Part shown: positions 25,684-34,611 of the stretch, one piece after another
How the letters are laid out: each line of letters opens with the position of its first letter
How positions within the stretch are numbered: the stretch's first letter is position 1
Assembly (NCBI GenBank): GCA_024399955.1
Contig: JAKSNH010000007.1
Location: 62,001 to 126,000 of the forward strand
DNA length: 64,000 nucleotides
Source: Paludibacteraceae bacterium
Lineage (GTDB): Bacteria; Bacteroidota; Bacteroidia; Bacteroidales; Paludibacteraceae
Reading direction: 5' to 3'
Translations under genes and position numbers: made by a program
The notes under the pieces: model-generated
The model's database searches: none
What the model was told of the DNA's origin: nothing
What the model saw: the letters and a program-made list of their open reading frames with translations, nothing else

Positions 25684-26877
25684 ATGAAGATATTAGTTTT
25701 GAATTGTGGTAGTTCGTCTATTAAGTACGCGTTGTACAATATGGATGACCGCACCGTGATGACATCCGGTGGCGCAGAGCGCGTAGGGTTGCCGGATGCG
25801 TTTGTGAAAGTGAAGATGCCGGATGGTGAGAAGAAAAAAATCATGCATGACATCACTGAACATACGGAGGGTGTTAAGTTTATTTTCTCTTTACTCACCG
25901 ACCCTGAGATAGGTGTTATCCAGTCCCTTAGCGAGATTGATGCTGTGGGGCATCGCATGGTGCACGGCGGAGAGAAATTCCAGCAGAGTGTGCGTATTGA
26001 TGCCGAGGTACTTGAGGCTTTTGAGGCGGTGAGTGACTTGGCTCCTCTGCATAACCCTGCTAATATGAAGGGGATAAAAGCCGTTTCTGAGTTGATGCCT
26101 GGGTTGCCGCAAGTAGGAGTGTTTGATACTGCCTTCCACCAAACTATGCCTGATTACGCATACATGTATGCACTACCTTATGATGTGTATAAAAAATATG
26201 GTGTGCGTCGCTATGGTTTTCATGGCACGTCCCATCGTTATGTGTCTCATCGTGTTTGTGAGATGTTAGGTGTGTCTTTTGGTCAACAGCGTATTATTAC
26301 GTGTCACATTGGTAATGGTGCTTCCTTGGCGGCCATTAAGAATGGCAAGTGTATGGATACTAGCATGGGCTTAACGCCACTTGAGGGTGTGATGATGGGT
26401 ACTCGTGCCGGCGATGTAGATGGTGGTGCAATCACGTATTTGATGAAGAAGATGCAGTTGACTCCGGACCAGATGTCTAATTTCCTTAATAAGGATGGTG
26501 GTGTGGCCGGTATAGCTACAGTGGGTTCGGATATGCGTGATGTGGAGGCTGCCTGCAAGGCTGGCGATGACAGAGCTCGTTTGGCCATTGAGATGTACAC
26601 GTATCGTATTAAGAAATACATTGGTGCTTATGCTGCGGCAATGGGTGGAGTAGATATTATCGTATTTACTGCCGGAGTGGGTGAGAATCAGCCGGGCTTA
26701 CGTCGTCGTATGTGTGAAGGATTAGAGTTTTTGGGTGTTAAGATTGACGAAGATGTGAATGCTACATTACGCGGTGAAGAGAAAGTAATCTCTACAGCCG
26801 ACAGCAAAGTCAAAGTGGTAGTTGTTCCTACCGATGAAGAATTAATGATTGCATTAGATACTCAAGCTTTATTATAA
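25684..26877 (+). CDS. ackA: Acetate kinase
   Basis: The 397-residue protein opens KILVLNCGSSSIKYALYNM and has GHRMVHGGEKF, FDTAFHQTMP, YGFHGTSHRYVS, CHIGNGASLAAI and TAGVGENQPGLR, covering the ASKHA phosphate-binding and active-site motifs. It makes acetate and ATP from the acetyl phosphate supplied by Pta. It is coupled to pta from one promoter, and the next gene starts on the base after its stop. Confidence 0.97.
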   Translation: MKILVLNCGSSSIKYALYNMDDRTVMTSGGAERVGLPDAFVKVKMPDGEKKKIMHDITEHTEGVKFIFSLLTDPEIGVIQSLSEIDAVGHRMVHGGEKFQQSVRIDAEVLEAFEAVSDLAPLHNPANMKGIKAVSELMPGLPQVGVFDTAFHQTMPDYAYMYALPYDVYKKYGVRRYGFHGTSHRYVSHRVCEMLGVSFGQQRIITCHIGNGASLAAIKNGKCMDTSMGLTPLEGVMMGTRAGDVDGGAITYLMKKMQLTPDQMSNFLNKDGGVAGIATVGSDMRDVEAACKAGDDRARLAIEMYTYRIKKYIGAYAAAMGGVDIIVFTAGVGENQPGLRRRMCEGLEFLGVKIDEDVNATLRGEEKVISTADSKVKVVVVPTDEELMIALDTQALL

Positions 26878-28536
26878 ATGAAACCAATTATTTATCAATT
26901 ATTCCCTCGTACGTTTACCAACTACAATCCTACTCGTAAGCGGGATGGTAGTCGAGAAGAAAATGGTTGTGGTAAATTCAATGACTTTACCCCGAAGGCA
27001 CTCAAGGCAATTCGCGATTTAGGAGCGACCCATGTATGGTTCACCGGCGTGATTCGTCATGCTACAGCGGAATATAACACTCCGTCCATTACTAAAGGTA
27101 AAGCCGGCTCTCCTTATGCTATTACCGACTATTATGATGTGGACCCGGATTTGGCTGTAGATACGGCTAAGCGTATGGAAGAATTTGAGCAACTGATTAG
27201 TCGGACTCATAAAGCCGGACTACAGGCTATTATTGACTTTGTGCCTAACCATGTGAGCCGCGAATATAGATCCGCTTGTAAACCGAAAAACGTGAAGGAT
27301 TTGGGGCAAACAGATCATTCTGAATGGGCTTTTTCTCCACTCAATAACTTCTACTACCTGCCAGGAGAGAAATTTGCTCCGCAGTTCGCGATGGAGGGTT
27401 ACGAAGAGTTTCCTGCTAAAGTGACCGGTAACGATTGTTTTTCTGCACATCCCACCAAGGATGATTGGTATGAGACAGTTAAACTGAACTATGGTGTACA
27501 CTATTTAGGAGGCAGAGAAAAGCAATTTGATCCTATTCCGGATACTTGGAAGAAAATGCAGGATATCTTACGCTTTTGGGCTCGCCAAGGTGTAGATGCT
27601 TTCCGCGTTGATATGGCAGAAATGGTGCCGGTTGAGTTTTGGGAATGGGTCATACCTGCCGTTCGCAGACATTTTCCGCAAGTACAGTTTATCGCTGAAT
27701 GCTACAATCCGCAATTATATCACCTTTATTTAGAGGCGGGATTTGATTATTTATACGACAAGGTGGGTATGTACGAGTATTTGCGTGGCGTCACCAGTAA
27801 GAACTGGCCGGCCGAAGGAATCACTAATCAATGGCAAGCAGTGGAGGATATTCGTGAACGAATGTTGTATTTTTTGGAGAATCACGATGAACAACGTGTG
27901 GCATCTGGTTTTTATTGTGGTCGTGGAATGTGCGCAGAGCCGGCAATGATAGTAGCTGCTACATTAGGTACTAACCCAGTTATGGTGTATGCCGGACAGG
28001 AATTGGGTGAAACAGGTATGGATTGCGAAGGATTCTCAGGAATGGATGGTCGCAGCAGTATATTTGACTACTGGGGCATCAAGTCTTTGCAAGCATGGAC
28101 CAATAATGGCAAGTTTGATGGCAAGATGCTTAGTGACGAGCAAAAAACTCTGCGTGCTTTCTATCAAAGGCTGCTTACTATTGCGAGGGAGAATATCGCT
28201 ATTCAGCAAGGTAAGATGTTTGACTTGGAATATGCTCAAGGTGAAGGCTTCAATCGTCATGAACAGTATGCTTATCTGCGCAAACAGGATAATGAATTAC
28301 TGCTCATCGTGCTTAACTTTGATGACCGAAAGGTGGATTTGAAAGTGAATATTCCTCAGGCAGCGTTGGATTATCTCAAGCAAGAACCGATCAAAGATGG
28401 CTTTGCGGTGGATTTATTAACGGATACCAAGTATAAGAAGTTCTCATTCGGTGTGGACGAACCTGTACAACTTTCTTTAGAGGCATGGAAGGGAGTTATC
28501 CTTTCTATTAAGGATGGTAAGAAAAGAAAACGTTAA
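26878..28536 (+). CDS. GH13 alpha-amylase-family glycosidase
   Basis: The 552-residue protein has the (beta/alpha)8 conserved regions of GH13: AIIDFVPNHVSREY, VDAFRVDMAEM (nucleophile D245), FIAECYNP (acid E274) and ENHDEQRV (D337), with a C-terminal beta domain. There is no signal peptide, so it acts in the cytoplasm on alpha-glucan fragments or glycogen. It begins immediately after the ackA stop and overlaps the next gene by 1 nt, linking sugar cleavage to acetate formation in one transcript. Subfamily and exact substrate are not clear. Confidence 0.9.
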   Translation: MKPIIYQLFPRTFTNYNPTRKRDGSREENGCGKFNDFTPKALKAIRDLGATHVWFTGVIRHATAEYNTPSITKGKAGSPYAITDYYDVDPDLAVDTAKRMEEFEQLISRTHKAGLQAIIDFVPNHVSREYRSACKPKNVKDLGQTDHSEWAFSPLNNFYYLPGEKFAPQFAMEGYEEFPAKVTGNDCFSAHPTKDDWYETVKLNYGVHYLGGREKQFDPIPDTWKKMQDILRFWARQGVDAFRVDMAEMVPVEFWEWVIPAVRRHFPQVQFIAECYNPQLYHLYLEAGFDYLYDKVGMYEYLRGVTSKNWPAEGITNQWQAVEDIRERMLYFLENHDEQRVASGFYCGRGMCAEPAMIVAATLGTNPVMVYAGQELGETGMDCEGFSGMDGRSSIFDYWGIKSLQAWTNNGKFDGKMLSDEQKTLRAFYQRLLTIARENIAIQQGKMFDLEYAQGEGFNRHEQYAYLRKQDNELLLIVLNFDDRKVDLKVNIPQAALDYLKQEPIKDGFAVDLLTDTKYKKFSFGVDEPVQLSLEAWKGVILSIKDGKKRKR

Positions 28537-29498
28537 TGTTTGAAAAAATCAAAGCATATTGTCGTTTATTGCGTTGGCTTAATTTGGTTATGCTTCTCAT
28601 CGTTGTATGGGTGATGGAGCGATGGGTGGCTGTTCCTGTGCTTAATGTTTGTCAGTTCGGGGGGCAGTTGCCATGGTGGTGTGTGATGCTGATGATGCTT
28701 TCCATCACGTGTATTGCTGCCGGAGGCTATGTGATTAACGATTACTTTGATATTAAGATTGATCGTATCAATAAGCCCGATCAACTCATTGTAACACAAT
28801 CTATCACTAAAGACGCTGCAATGCATTGTCATCAGTTGCTCACTATCTTGGGTGCAGCAATGGGATTGGCTGTGGCTTGGTGGTGCCGAAGTTGGGTTAT
28901 TGGGTTAACGATGATTTTAGTGCCGGGACTTTTGTGGTTCTATTCAAGTAGTTATAAACGCCAATTTATTATAGGCAATGTTATCGTGGCTTTTTTAGCT
29001 GCGTTGCCTTCGTTAGTTGTAGCAATGGCTAATGTGGGTTATTTGCAGCATCAATATGGAGATATATTGGTATATTCTCCGGTGAGTCATGATCTCTATG
29101 TGTGGTTGGGTGGTTTTGCTCTTTTTGCATTCCTCACTACGCTCATGCGGGAGATGGTGAAGGATATGCAAGATCAACAAGGTGACCGTGAATTAGAATG
29201 CCATACTTTGCCGGTTCGCTATGGTGATTGGGCCACTAAATGGGTAGTTACTATTATTGGATGCATAACCATTGGTTTATTAGCATGGATAGGTTTTGAT
29301 TTAGTGCCGTATGAACACACGTGGAATACGTTAAGTTCGCGCTATATAGTCTTTGGTGTTATGACTCCATTAATATGCAGTCTGTGGTTGATGTGGGCCG
29401 CTAAGATTCCTTCGGATTATCGGTCGGCACAAGGAGTGATGAAGTTTGTGATGTTGATGGGCGTACTTTATGGTTTTGTTATTTCCCACTCGTTATGA
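28536..29498 (+). CDS. UbiA-family prenyltransferase
   Basis: The 320-residue membrane protein has about eight or nine hydrophobic segments and the two Asp-rich motifs NDYFDIKIDRINKPD (about residues 68-82) and DMQDQQGDREL, which bind prenyl-diphosphate magnesium. Such proteins in Bacteroidales transfer polyprenyl groups in menaquinone or ether-lipid-like pathways. The substrate is not resolvable here. It overlaps maf by 4 nt. Confidence 0.88.
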   Translation: MFEKIKAYCRLLRWLNLVMLLIVVWVMERWVAVPVLNVCQFGGQLPWWCVMLMMLSITCIAAGGYVINDYFDIKIDRINKPDQLIVTQSITKDAAMHCHQLLTILGAAMGLAVAWWCRSWVIGLTMILVPGLLWFYSSSYKRQFIIGNVIVAFLAALPSLVVAMANVGYLQHQYGDILVYSPVSHDLYVWLGGFALFAFLTTLMREMVKDMQDQQGDRELECHTLPVRYGDWATKWVVTIIGCITIGLLAWIGFDLVPYEHTWNTLSSRYIVFGVMTPLICSLWLMWAAKIPSDYRSAQGVMKFVMLMGVLYGFVISHSL

Positions 29499-30061
29499 GA
29501 ATTATTTTAGGTAGTCAGTCTCCGCGACGCCGTGAACTAATGGCGGGATTAGATATCCCGTTTAGAGCCATTACTATTGATGCCGATGAACGTTATCCGT
29601 CTTATCTTCAAGAGGGCGAGATACCTATTTACATCGCGTGTAACAAGGCGCGTGCGTATGCGAACCAGTTGGCATCGGACGAGGTGCTGATTACGGCTGA
29701 TACGATAGTATGGCTAAATGGACAAGTGTTGGGTAAACCCAAAGATGAAGCAGATGCTTGTGGTATGTTGCACATGCTGAGTGGTCAAACCCATCAGGTC
29801 TATACCGGTGTATGCTTTATGACGAATGAGGGTGTTGTAGCCAAGTTTGTAGATAAGACAGATGTGACCTTCAAATCACTCACTGATGACGAAATAGCCA
29901 ACTATGTGGCTACTTATCGTCCATTGGATAAAGCCGGAGCTTATGGTGTACAGGAATGGATAGGGTATGTTGCTGTAACACGCCTGAATGGATCGTATTT
30001 CAATGTGATGGGATTGCCTATTGATAGAGTATATGCTACTCTTAAAGAATTAGGCTGTTGA
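29495..30061 (+). CDS. maf: Maf-family nucleoside triphosphate pyrophosphatase
   Basis: The 188-residue protein begins IILGSQSPRRRELMAGLDI and contains VLITADTIVWLNGQVLGKPK and GAYGVQEWIGYVAVTRLNGSYFNVMGLP, all hallmarks of Maf proteins. These hydrolyse dTTP/UTP or modified nucleotides in the cytoplasm and are linked to septum control. It ends 3 bp from the stop of the convergent prenyl synthase gene, with no terminator hairpin visible between. Confidence 0.95.
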   Translation: MRIILGSQSPRRRELMAGLDIPFRAITIDADERYPSYLQEGEIPIYIACNKARAYANQLASDEVLITADTIVWLNGQVLGKPKDEADACGMLHMLSGQTHQVYTGVCFMTNEGVVAKFVDKTDVTFKSLTDDEIANYVATYRPLDKAGAYGVQEWIGYVAVTRLNGSYFNVMGLPIDRVYATLKELGC

Positions 30062-30064
30062 TTT

Positions 30065-31057
30065 TTACTGCAATCGATTGATACTAAAATCCAACAAGGA
30101 TAGTAAACTATTCTTGGCCGATGTGTCGTGGAAGATTTTTAAGGCGTCAATAGCTTGTTGTTTATGCTTTTGCATTTGTTGGTACGCATAGCGAATGCCG
30201 TCGTATCGTAGCACAAACGATTTTATTTCTTGTTCTGCTTCAAAAGCATCAATGTGTGGCTCTTTATGATATAAGTCCTCTGCTATCTGTTGAATCGTAT
30301 GACATTCTTCTTGAGATGCTCGTTTAAGAGCAATGAGCAATGGTAAGGTGGCTTTGCCATCGCGGATATCTCCCATGGTAGGTTTACCAATCTCGTCCGA
30401 ATCAGAGTAGTCTAAGATGTCGTCTTTAATCTGGAAGCACATGCCGAAATGATGCCCAAAATCTCGCAGAGCTGAAGCCTGTCGCATAGTAGCTCCGGAG
30501 GACTCTGCTCCGGCTTCCATACATGCGGCAAAGAGACAGGCGGTCTTTTGTTCAATGACTCGGTAATATTGCTCCTCGGATATCCACATGGTAGCATTAG
30601 AATGCAATTGCAATAGTTCGCCCGAAGACAATGATACTCCCATTTCGGCAACAATATTGGTGATACGAGCGTTGCGTACATTGGCAATCAGTTGCATCAC
30701 TCGTGCCAACAGGAAGTCTCCTACTAAAATAGCAATTTTATTGGTCCAGCGCACATGCACAGCCTCATGTCCCCGACGCGTAATGCTTGAGTCCACTACA
30801 TCATCGTGGATAAGGGATGCAGAGTGTAGTAACTCCAACGCTACAGCCGAGTCAATCGTTTTATCTGTAATCCCTCGGCATAACTTAGCCGATAGCAGTA
30901 CTAATTGTGGACGCAGTTGTTTGCCGCGTTTAACAAGTAAGTATTGTAGCACATCTTTGAGAACCGGTTGATTGCATTGTAGAGCTTGTTCAAACGAGCG
31001 TTCAAAGGTCCTAAAATCTTGTTCAATGGGAGCGAGTATGTTTTGTGGATTAACCAT
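30065..31057 (-). CDS. Trans-polyprenyl diphosphate synthase
   Basis: The 330-residue protein has the first Asp-rich motif LIHDDVVDSSITRRG (about 88-102) and the second FQIKDDILDYSDSDEIGKPT, with GKQLRPQLVLLSA at the isopentenyl-binding lysine. It makes the long prenyl diphosphate for quinones or lipid carriers. It is encoded just after aroC on the same strand (5 bp), so the two are cotranscribed. Product chain length cannot be read reliably. Confidence 0.92.
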   Translation of the reverse strand: MVNPQNILAPIEQDFRTFERSFEQALQCNQPVLKDVLQYLLVKRGKQLRPQLVLLSAKLCRGITDKTIDSAVALELLHSASLIHDDVVDSSITRRGHEAVHVRWTNKIAILVGDFLLARVMQLIANVRNARITNIVAEMGVSLSSGELLQLHSNATMWISEEQYYRVIEQKTACLFAACMEAGAESSGATMRQASALRDFGHHFGMCFQIKDDILDYSDSDEIGKPTMGDIRDGKATLPLLIALKRASQEECHTIQQIAEDLYHKEPHIDAFEAEQEIKSFVLRYDGIRYAYQQMQKHKQQAIDALKIFHDTSAKNSLLSLLDFSINRLQ

Positions 31058-31062
31058 ATTGA

Positions 31063-31995
31063 TTAGTTATTATCTATCTGCAAAAAGTTAATGATTACCA
31101 AGGCCGCCATAGCTTCAACTACAGGAATGGCTCGGACAGCTATGCAGGAGTCGTGCCTACCCTTATAGCATTGTGTGATAGTGGCTGCAGGTTTAAAAGC
31201 ACATCGAAACGAGATAGGTAATCCGTTGGTGATGCCTCCTTCAATGCCTCCGGAAGAAGGGCAGGGAACTGGGCTATTGGCATAAAGCTCACTACCATGT
31301 CGTGACATATCAAAGCCCGTGCCATATTCGAACCCCTTGCAGCCATTGATGCTCAGCATAGCTGCAGCTAAATGACTTTGTATTTTGTCAAAGATAGGCT
31401 CTCCTATTCCTGCTTTTACTCCGGTAATGGTGCATTGCACAATACCACCGATGCTGTCGCCGGCTTGTTGCGTGGCAGTCAATAGTGACTCGAAGTGCTC
31501 AGGATGTGTTTCTGTACCAATCTGAATGATTTGAGCTTGAATGGAGATGCCTTGTTCCGACAATTGTTGTTTTGCTAATGCTCCTGCCACAACGCGCGAA
31601 GCAGTCTCTCGTGCAGAGGCTCGTCCTCCACCGCGCCAATCGTGGATACCATATTTGACTTGATAGGTATAATCGGCATGCCCAGGACGATAATGGTTCT
31701 TCATCCATTCATAGTCTTCAGACCTTGCATCGGTGTTGCGAATAATAAACGCGATAGGTGTGCCGAGTGTTATTCCATCCATTACTCCACTTAACCACTC
31801 CACTTCATCCGTTTCTTTCTTGGCTCGTGGAGAGGTACCGATGGCTTGTTTGCCACTACGACGGAGTAATTCGGATCTTACTAAGTCAAGATTAATATGC
31901 AATCCCGCAGGGACACCATCTAATACTCCACCGATGGCCTTGCCATGTGATTCACCAAAACTTGTAAAGGTCCATTTTTCTCCGAAAAAGTTCAT
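31063..31995 (-). CDS. aroC: Chorismate synthase, short form
   Basis: I start at the ATG at 31995 (MNFFGEKWTFTSFGESHGKA, 310 residues), since the in-frame extension to 32016 runs into the promoter. SFGESHG, RSGKQAIGTSPRAKKE, RPGHADYTYQVKYG, WRGGGRASARETA, SGGIEGGITNG and GRHDSCIAVRAIPVVE cover the FMN and substrate site. It makes chorismate from EPSP. At 310 residues it is about 45-50 shorter than the usual 355-365. The reductions lie between conserved motifs, so activity should be kept. Its substrate-supplying enzyme is in the fusion ORF at 37481. Confidence 0.93.
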   Translation of the reverse strand: MNFFGEKWTFTSFGESHGKAIGGVLDGVPAGLHINLDLVRSELLRRSGKQAIGTSPRAKKETDEVEWLSGVMDGITLGTPIAFIIRNTDARSEDYEWMKNHYRPGHADYTYQVKYGIHDWRGGGRASARETASRVVAGALAKQQLSEQGISIQAQIIQIGTETHPEHFESLLTATQQAGDSIGGIVQCTITGVKAGIGEPIFDKIQSHLAAAMLSINGCKGFEYGTGFDMSRHGSELYANSPVPCPSSGGIEGGITNGLPISFRCAFKPAATITQCYKGRHDSCIAVRAIPVVEAMAALVIINFLQIDNN

Positions 31996-32013
31996 TATGC
32001 ACTTATTTTTCCG

Positions 32014-32061
32014 CAAAATTACAAATAAATTTGCATATTTGCAAATATTTTAGTAACTTTG
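32014..32061. promoter_or_regulatory. Interlocked divergent promoters of aroC and the PCMD-like gene
   Basis: Minus strand: TTTG (32045-32042), 20 bp, TAATTTTG (32021-32014). Plus strand: TTTG (32030-32033), 20 bp, TAACTTTG (32054-32061). Each -33 box lies inside the other promoter's spacer, so the polymerases should compete. Confidence 0.75.
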
Positions 32062-32104
32062 CAGCGTTTTCTGGTATTATGCGGTAAAATAGAAACGAAA
32101 TGTG

Positions 32105-33067
32105 ATGAAATATATGCAAAAGAGTGTCCTATTAGTTGGATTGTTAATGATGGTTTGTGTGTGCGCCCATGCAGAGCACGTGGAGATGATTCCGTATGGA
32201 GATATGGACTCATGGGTGACACGATATATACAAGAGTCTAAGATGCTTTCTGGTAAAACGGTTACTATTTATGCGATAGGTCCGACAGATACGATTTGGA
32301 CGACTGCTCCGTTTGATTATACCAAACCAGATAATCCTTGGTCAGTTAGCAACGCGTATGCTCGTGTCTTAGGTATGGATAAGGCCAGTGGTACCACTCG
32401 TCCGGAGCGCAGAGACGATGGTTGGTGCGCTCGGATGGATTGTAAGTTGGAAATTGTGGAGGCACTTAAATTAGATGTGAAGGTGCAGATTGCAGGTACT
32501 ATATTTATTGGATATACGTATGAACCAGTGCCACTTAAAGGTGTGAGTGATCCGTATAGTGTGGTTGAGATGGGGCGTCCTTATACCCGTCATCCAAAGG
32601 CGATACAGTTGGATTACAAGGCCAAGGTGGATGATAGTGATGTGATTATGCGTGCCACCGGTGTTGGTATCGTTAAGAAGATGCAAGGTCGTGACTGTGC
32701 TGAGGTGTATGCCTATTTACAACATCGTTGGGAAGAAAATGGTAAGATTTATGCTACACGTATTGCTACGGCCTATGAACGGATATGGAATGATGTACCG
32801 ACGTGGCAAAATAACCATCGTATTCCTTTCCGTTATGGCGATATTACGCAGCAACCTAATTACAAGGATTATGAAGGGCTGAATGTGCATAATTTTAAGG
32901 CAAAGAATGCTGATGGTAAGATGGTGAAGGTAAATGAGGTGGGATATAGTAACGATAAACCGACGCACTTAGTACTGATGATATCCTCCGGTTGCTATCC
33001 TGCCTTTACGGGTCATGATGGTAATACTTTGTGGGTGGATAATGTGTCGTTGGTTTATGATGATTAG
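32105..33067 (+). CDS. Secreted PCMD-like (putative carbohydrate-binding/metabolism) protein
   Basis: From the ATG at 32105 the 320-residue product begins with a signal peptide (LLVGLLMMVCVCAHA). It then has the segments MIPYGDMDSWVTRYIQES, TTRPERRDDGWCARMDCKLE and HPKAIQLDYKAKV, and ends GNTLWVDNVSLVYDD. The layout (an opening W, a middle 'P..l..DYk' strand and a closing VDNV.l.Y) matches the PCMD domain of Bacteroidales outer-surface proteins. Its role in glycan use or surface display is not established. It is followed after 5 bp by a membrane glycosyltransferase. Confidence 0.65.
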   Translation: MKYMQKSVLLVGLLMMVCVCAHAEHVEMIPYGDMDSWVTRYIQESKMLSGKTVTIYAIGPTDTIWTTAPFDYTKPDNPWSVSNAYARVLGMDKASGTTRPERRDDGWCARMDCKLEIVEALKLDVKVQIAGTIFIGYTYEPVPLKGVSDPYSVVEMGRPYTRHPKAIQLDYKAKVDDSDVIMRATGVGIVKKMQGRDCAEVYAYLQHRWEENGKIYATRIATAYERIWNDVPTWQNNHRIPFRYGDITQQPNYKDYEGLNVHNFKAKNADGKMVKVNEVGYSNDKPTHLVLMISSGCYPAFTGHDGNTLWVDNVSLVYDD

Positions 33068-33072
33068 TTAGG

Positions 33073-34242
33073 ATGGCAGCATATTGGAATAACATATCGA
33101 TGCTAGATTATAGTTTGGCTGGGGTACTAGTCATCTTATTCTTGTATCAGGTGTATTTTTATGTGCGTTACATTGCAGGAGTGAGCAGATGGGGACGTCG
33201 TAATGCCCAAAAATCGTTAGATGTGCAAGATAATCAATTGCCGGGAGTATCGGTGATAGTGGCGGCTCGTAATGAAGAACAGAACTTGACTAAGTTCTTG
33301 CCATCACTTTTAGGACAAGACTATCCCAATTACGAGGTTATTGTGGTGAATGATGGGTCGGAAGATAATACGGAAGCTCTACTGAGTGATTATGCGCATA
33401 AGTACAAACATTTACATATTACATTTGTACCGATTGAGGCTCGTGTTACATCTAGTAAGAAATTGGCACTGACTTTGGCTGTTAAGGCAGCACATAATGA
33501 ATTCCTATTGTTCACGGATGCCGATTGTGTGCTAGAGTCTGATAAGTGGATTAGAGAGATGATGGCACCAATGGTGGGCGAGAAGGCTGAACAACGCAAA
33601 GTCGTATTAGGTTATAGTCCGTATTTCTCTGATGGCAATGCGGTTAACCAAATCATTCGTTACGATACGTTATTCAATGGTTTGCAATACTTAGGCATGG
33701 CATATAGTGGTCATCCGTATATGGGTGTTGGGCGAAATTTATTATACCGTAAATCTATGTTTATGGAACTGAATGGCTTCTATGGTTTATTGGCATTCCG
33801 CTCCGGTGATGACGATTTGTTTGTTAATCGTGTGGCGACTAAACAAAACACTGCTATTGTGGCTTCTCCTGATAGTGTGAGTTGGTCATTGCCTAAAACA
33901 ACCTTTGCCGAGTGGGTGGTGCAGAAACGTCGTCATTTAAGTGTGTCACCATATTATAAATCAGCTACTCGCCGTCGCTTGGGATTGGAACCTCTTACTC
34001 GAGGATTGTGGTACTTAACGATTATACTATGCTTTGTTTTGGGTTGTGCTTGGACGATGGCTTTAGCGTGGGTGTTGTTGGTGATTAGATTGTTGATGCA
34101 AGTTGGGATTATTAATAAAGCAGCTCGTCAATTTGGCGAAAAAACATACGGGTTAGAGGTGATGTGGTACGATATGATTTTGCCATTATTTACAGCATTC
34201 TTGCTTTCTACTCAACCAAAGAACAGCACTCGTTGTTGGTAA
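33073..34242 (+). CDS. Membrane-anchored family 2 glycosyltransferase
   Basis: The 389-residue protein has an N-terminal membrane helix (SLAGVLVILFLYQVYFYVRY), then a complete GT-A domain: VSVIVAARNEEQNLTKFLP, VIVVNDGSEDNTEALL, SSKKLALTLAV, LLFTDADCV, GDDDLFVNR and VQKRRHLSVSPYY. Two or three C-terminal helices follow. It probably makes a cell-surface polysaccharide or glycolipid. Its C-terminal half is similar in plan to the GT portion of the fusion ORF at 37481, which lacks the corresponding N-terminal half. Confidence 0.9.
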   Translation: MAAYWNNISMLDYSLAGVLVILFLYQVYFYVRYIAGVSRWGRRNAQKSLDVQDNQLPGVSVIVAARNEEQNLTKFLPSLLGQDYPNYEVIVVNDGSEDNTEALLSDYAHKYKHLHITFVPIEARVTSSKKLALTLAVKAAHNEFLLFTDADCVLESDKWIREMMAPMVGEKAEQRKVVLGYSPYFSDGNAVNQIIRYDTLFNGLQYLGMAYSGHPYMGVGRNLLYRKSMFMELNGFYGLLAFRSGDDDLFVNRVATKQNTAIVASPDSVSWSLPKTTFAEWVVQKRRHLSVSPYYKSATRRRLGLEPLTRGLWYLTIILCFVLGCAWTMALAWVLLVIRLLMQVGIINKAARQFGEKTYGLEVMWYDMILPLFTAFLLSTQPKNSTRCW

Positions 34243-34267
34243 ATGATAACTATTAAAAGAATATATT

Positions 34268-34573
34268 ATGGAAGAACAAAAATTAAACATTAATCTGACT
34301 CCCGAGATGGCGGAGGGTGTATATGCAAACTTGGCTATCATTGCCCATAGTTCATCAGAGTTTGTATTGGATTTTGTCCGTATGATGCCCGGACTGAAGC
34401 AAGCGAACGTTAAATCGCGCATTATTTTAACTCCAGAGCATGCTAAAAAACTGCTTTTTGCGCTGCAAGACAATGTGGCTAAGTACGAAAAACAATTTGG
34501 TAAGATTCAAATCAATGGCAATCCTGCACCGGGTAGCACTATTCCAATGAGTTTCGGTGGCGGAGAAGCATAA
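34268..34573 (+). CDS. DUF3467 protein
   Basis: The 101-residue protein reads LNINLTPEMAEGVYANLAII, then HSSSEFVLDFVRMMPG, NVKSRIILTPEHAKKLLFAL and KYEKQFGKI, the full DUF3467 pattern. Function is unknown. It is a small cytoplasmic protein conserved in Bacteroidota. Confidence 0.92.
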   Translation: MEEQKLNINLTPEMAEGVYANLAIIAHSSSEFVLDFVRMMPGLKQANVKSRIILTPEHAKKLLFALQDNVAKYEKQFGKIQINGNPAPGSTIPMSFGGGEA

Positions 34574-34611
34574 GACAATATTTTTTTATTAACCCTTAAA
34601 ATAGTACAATT

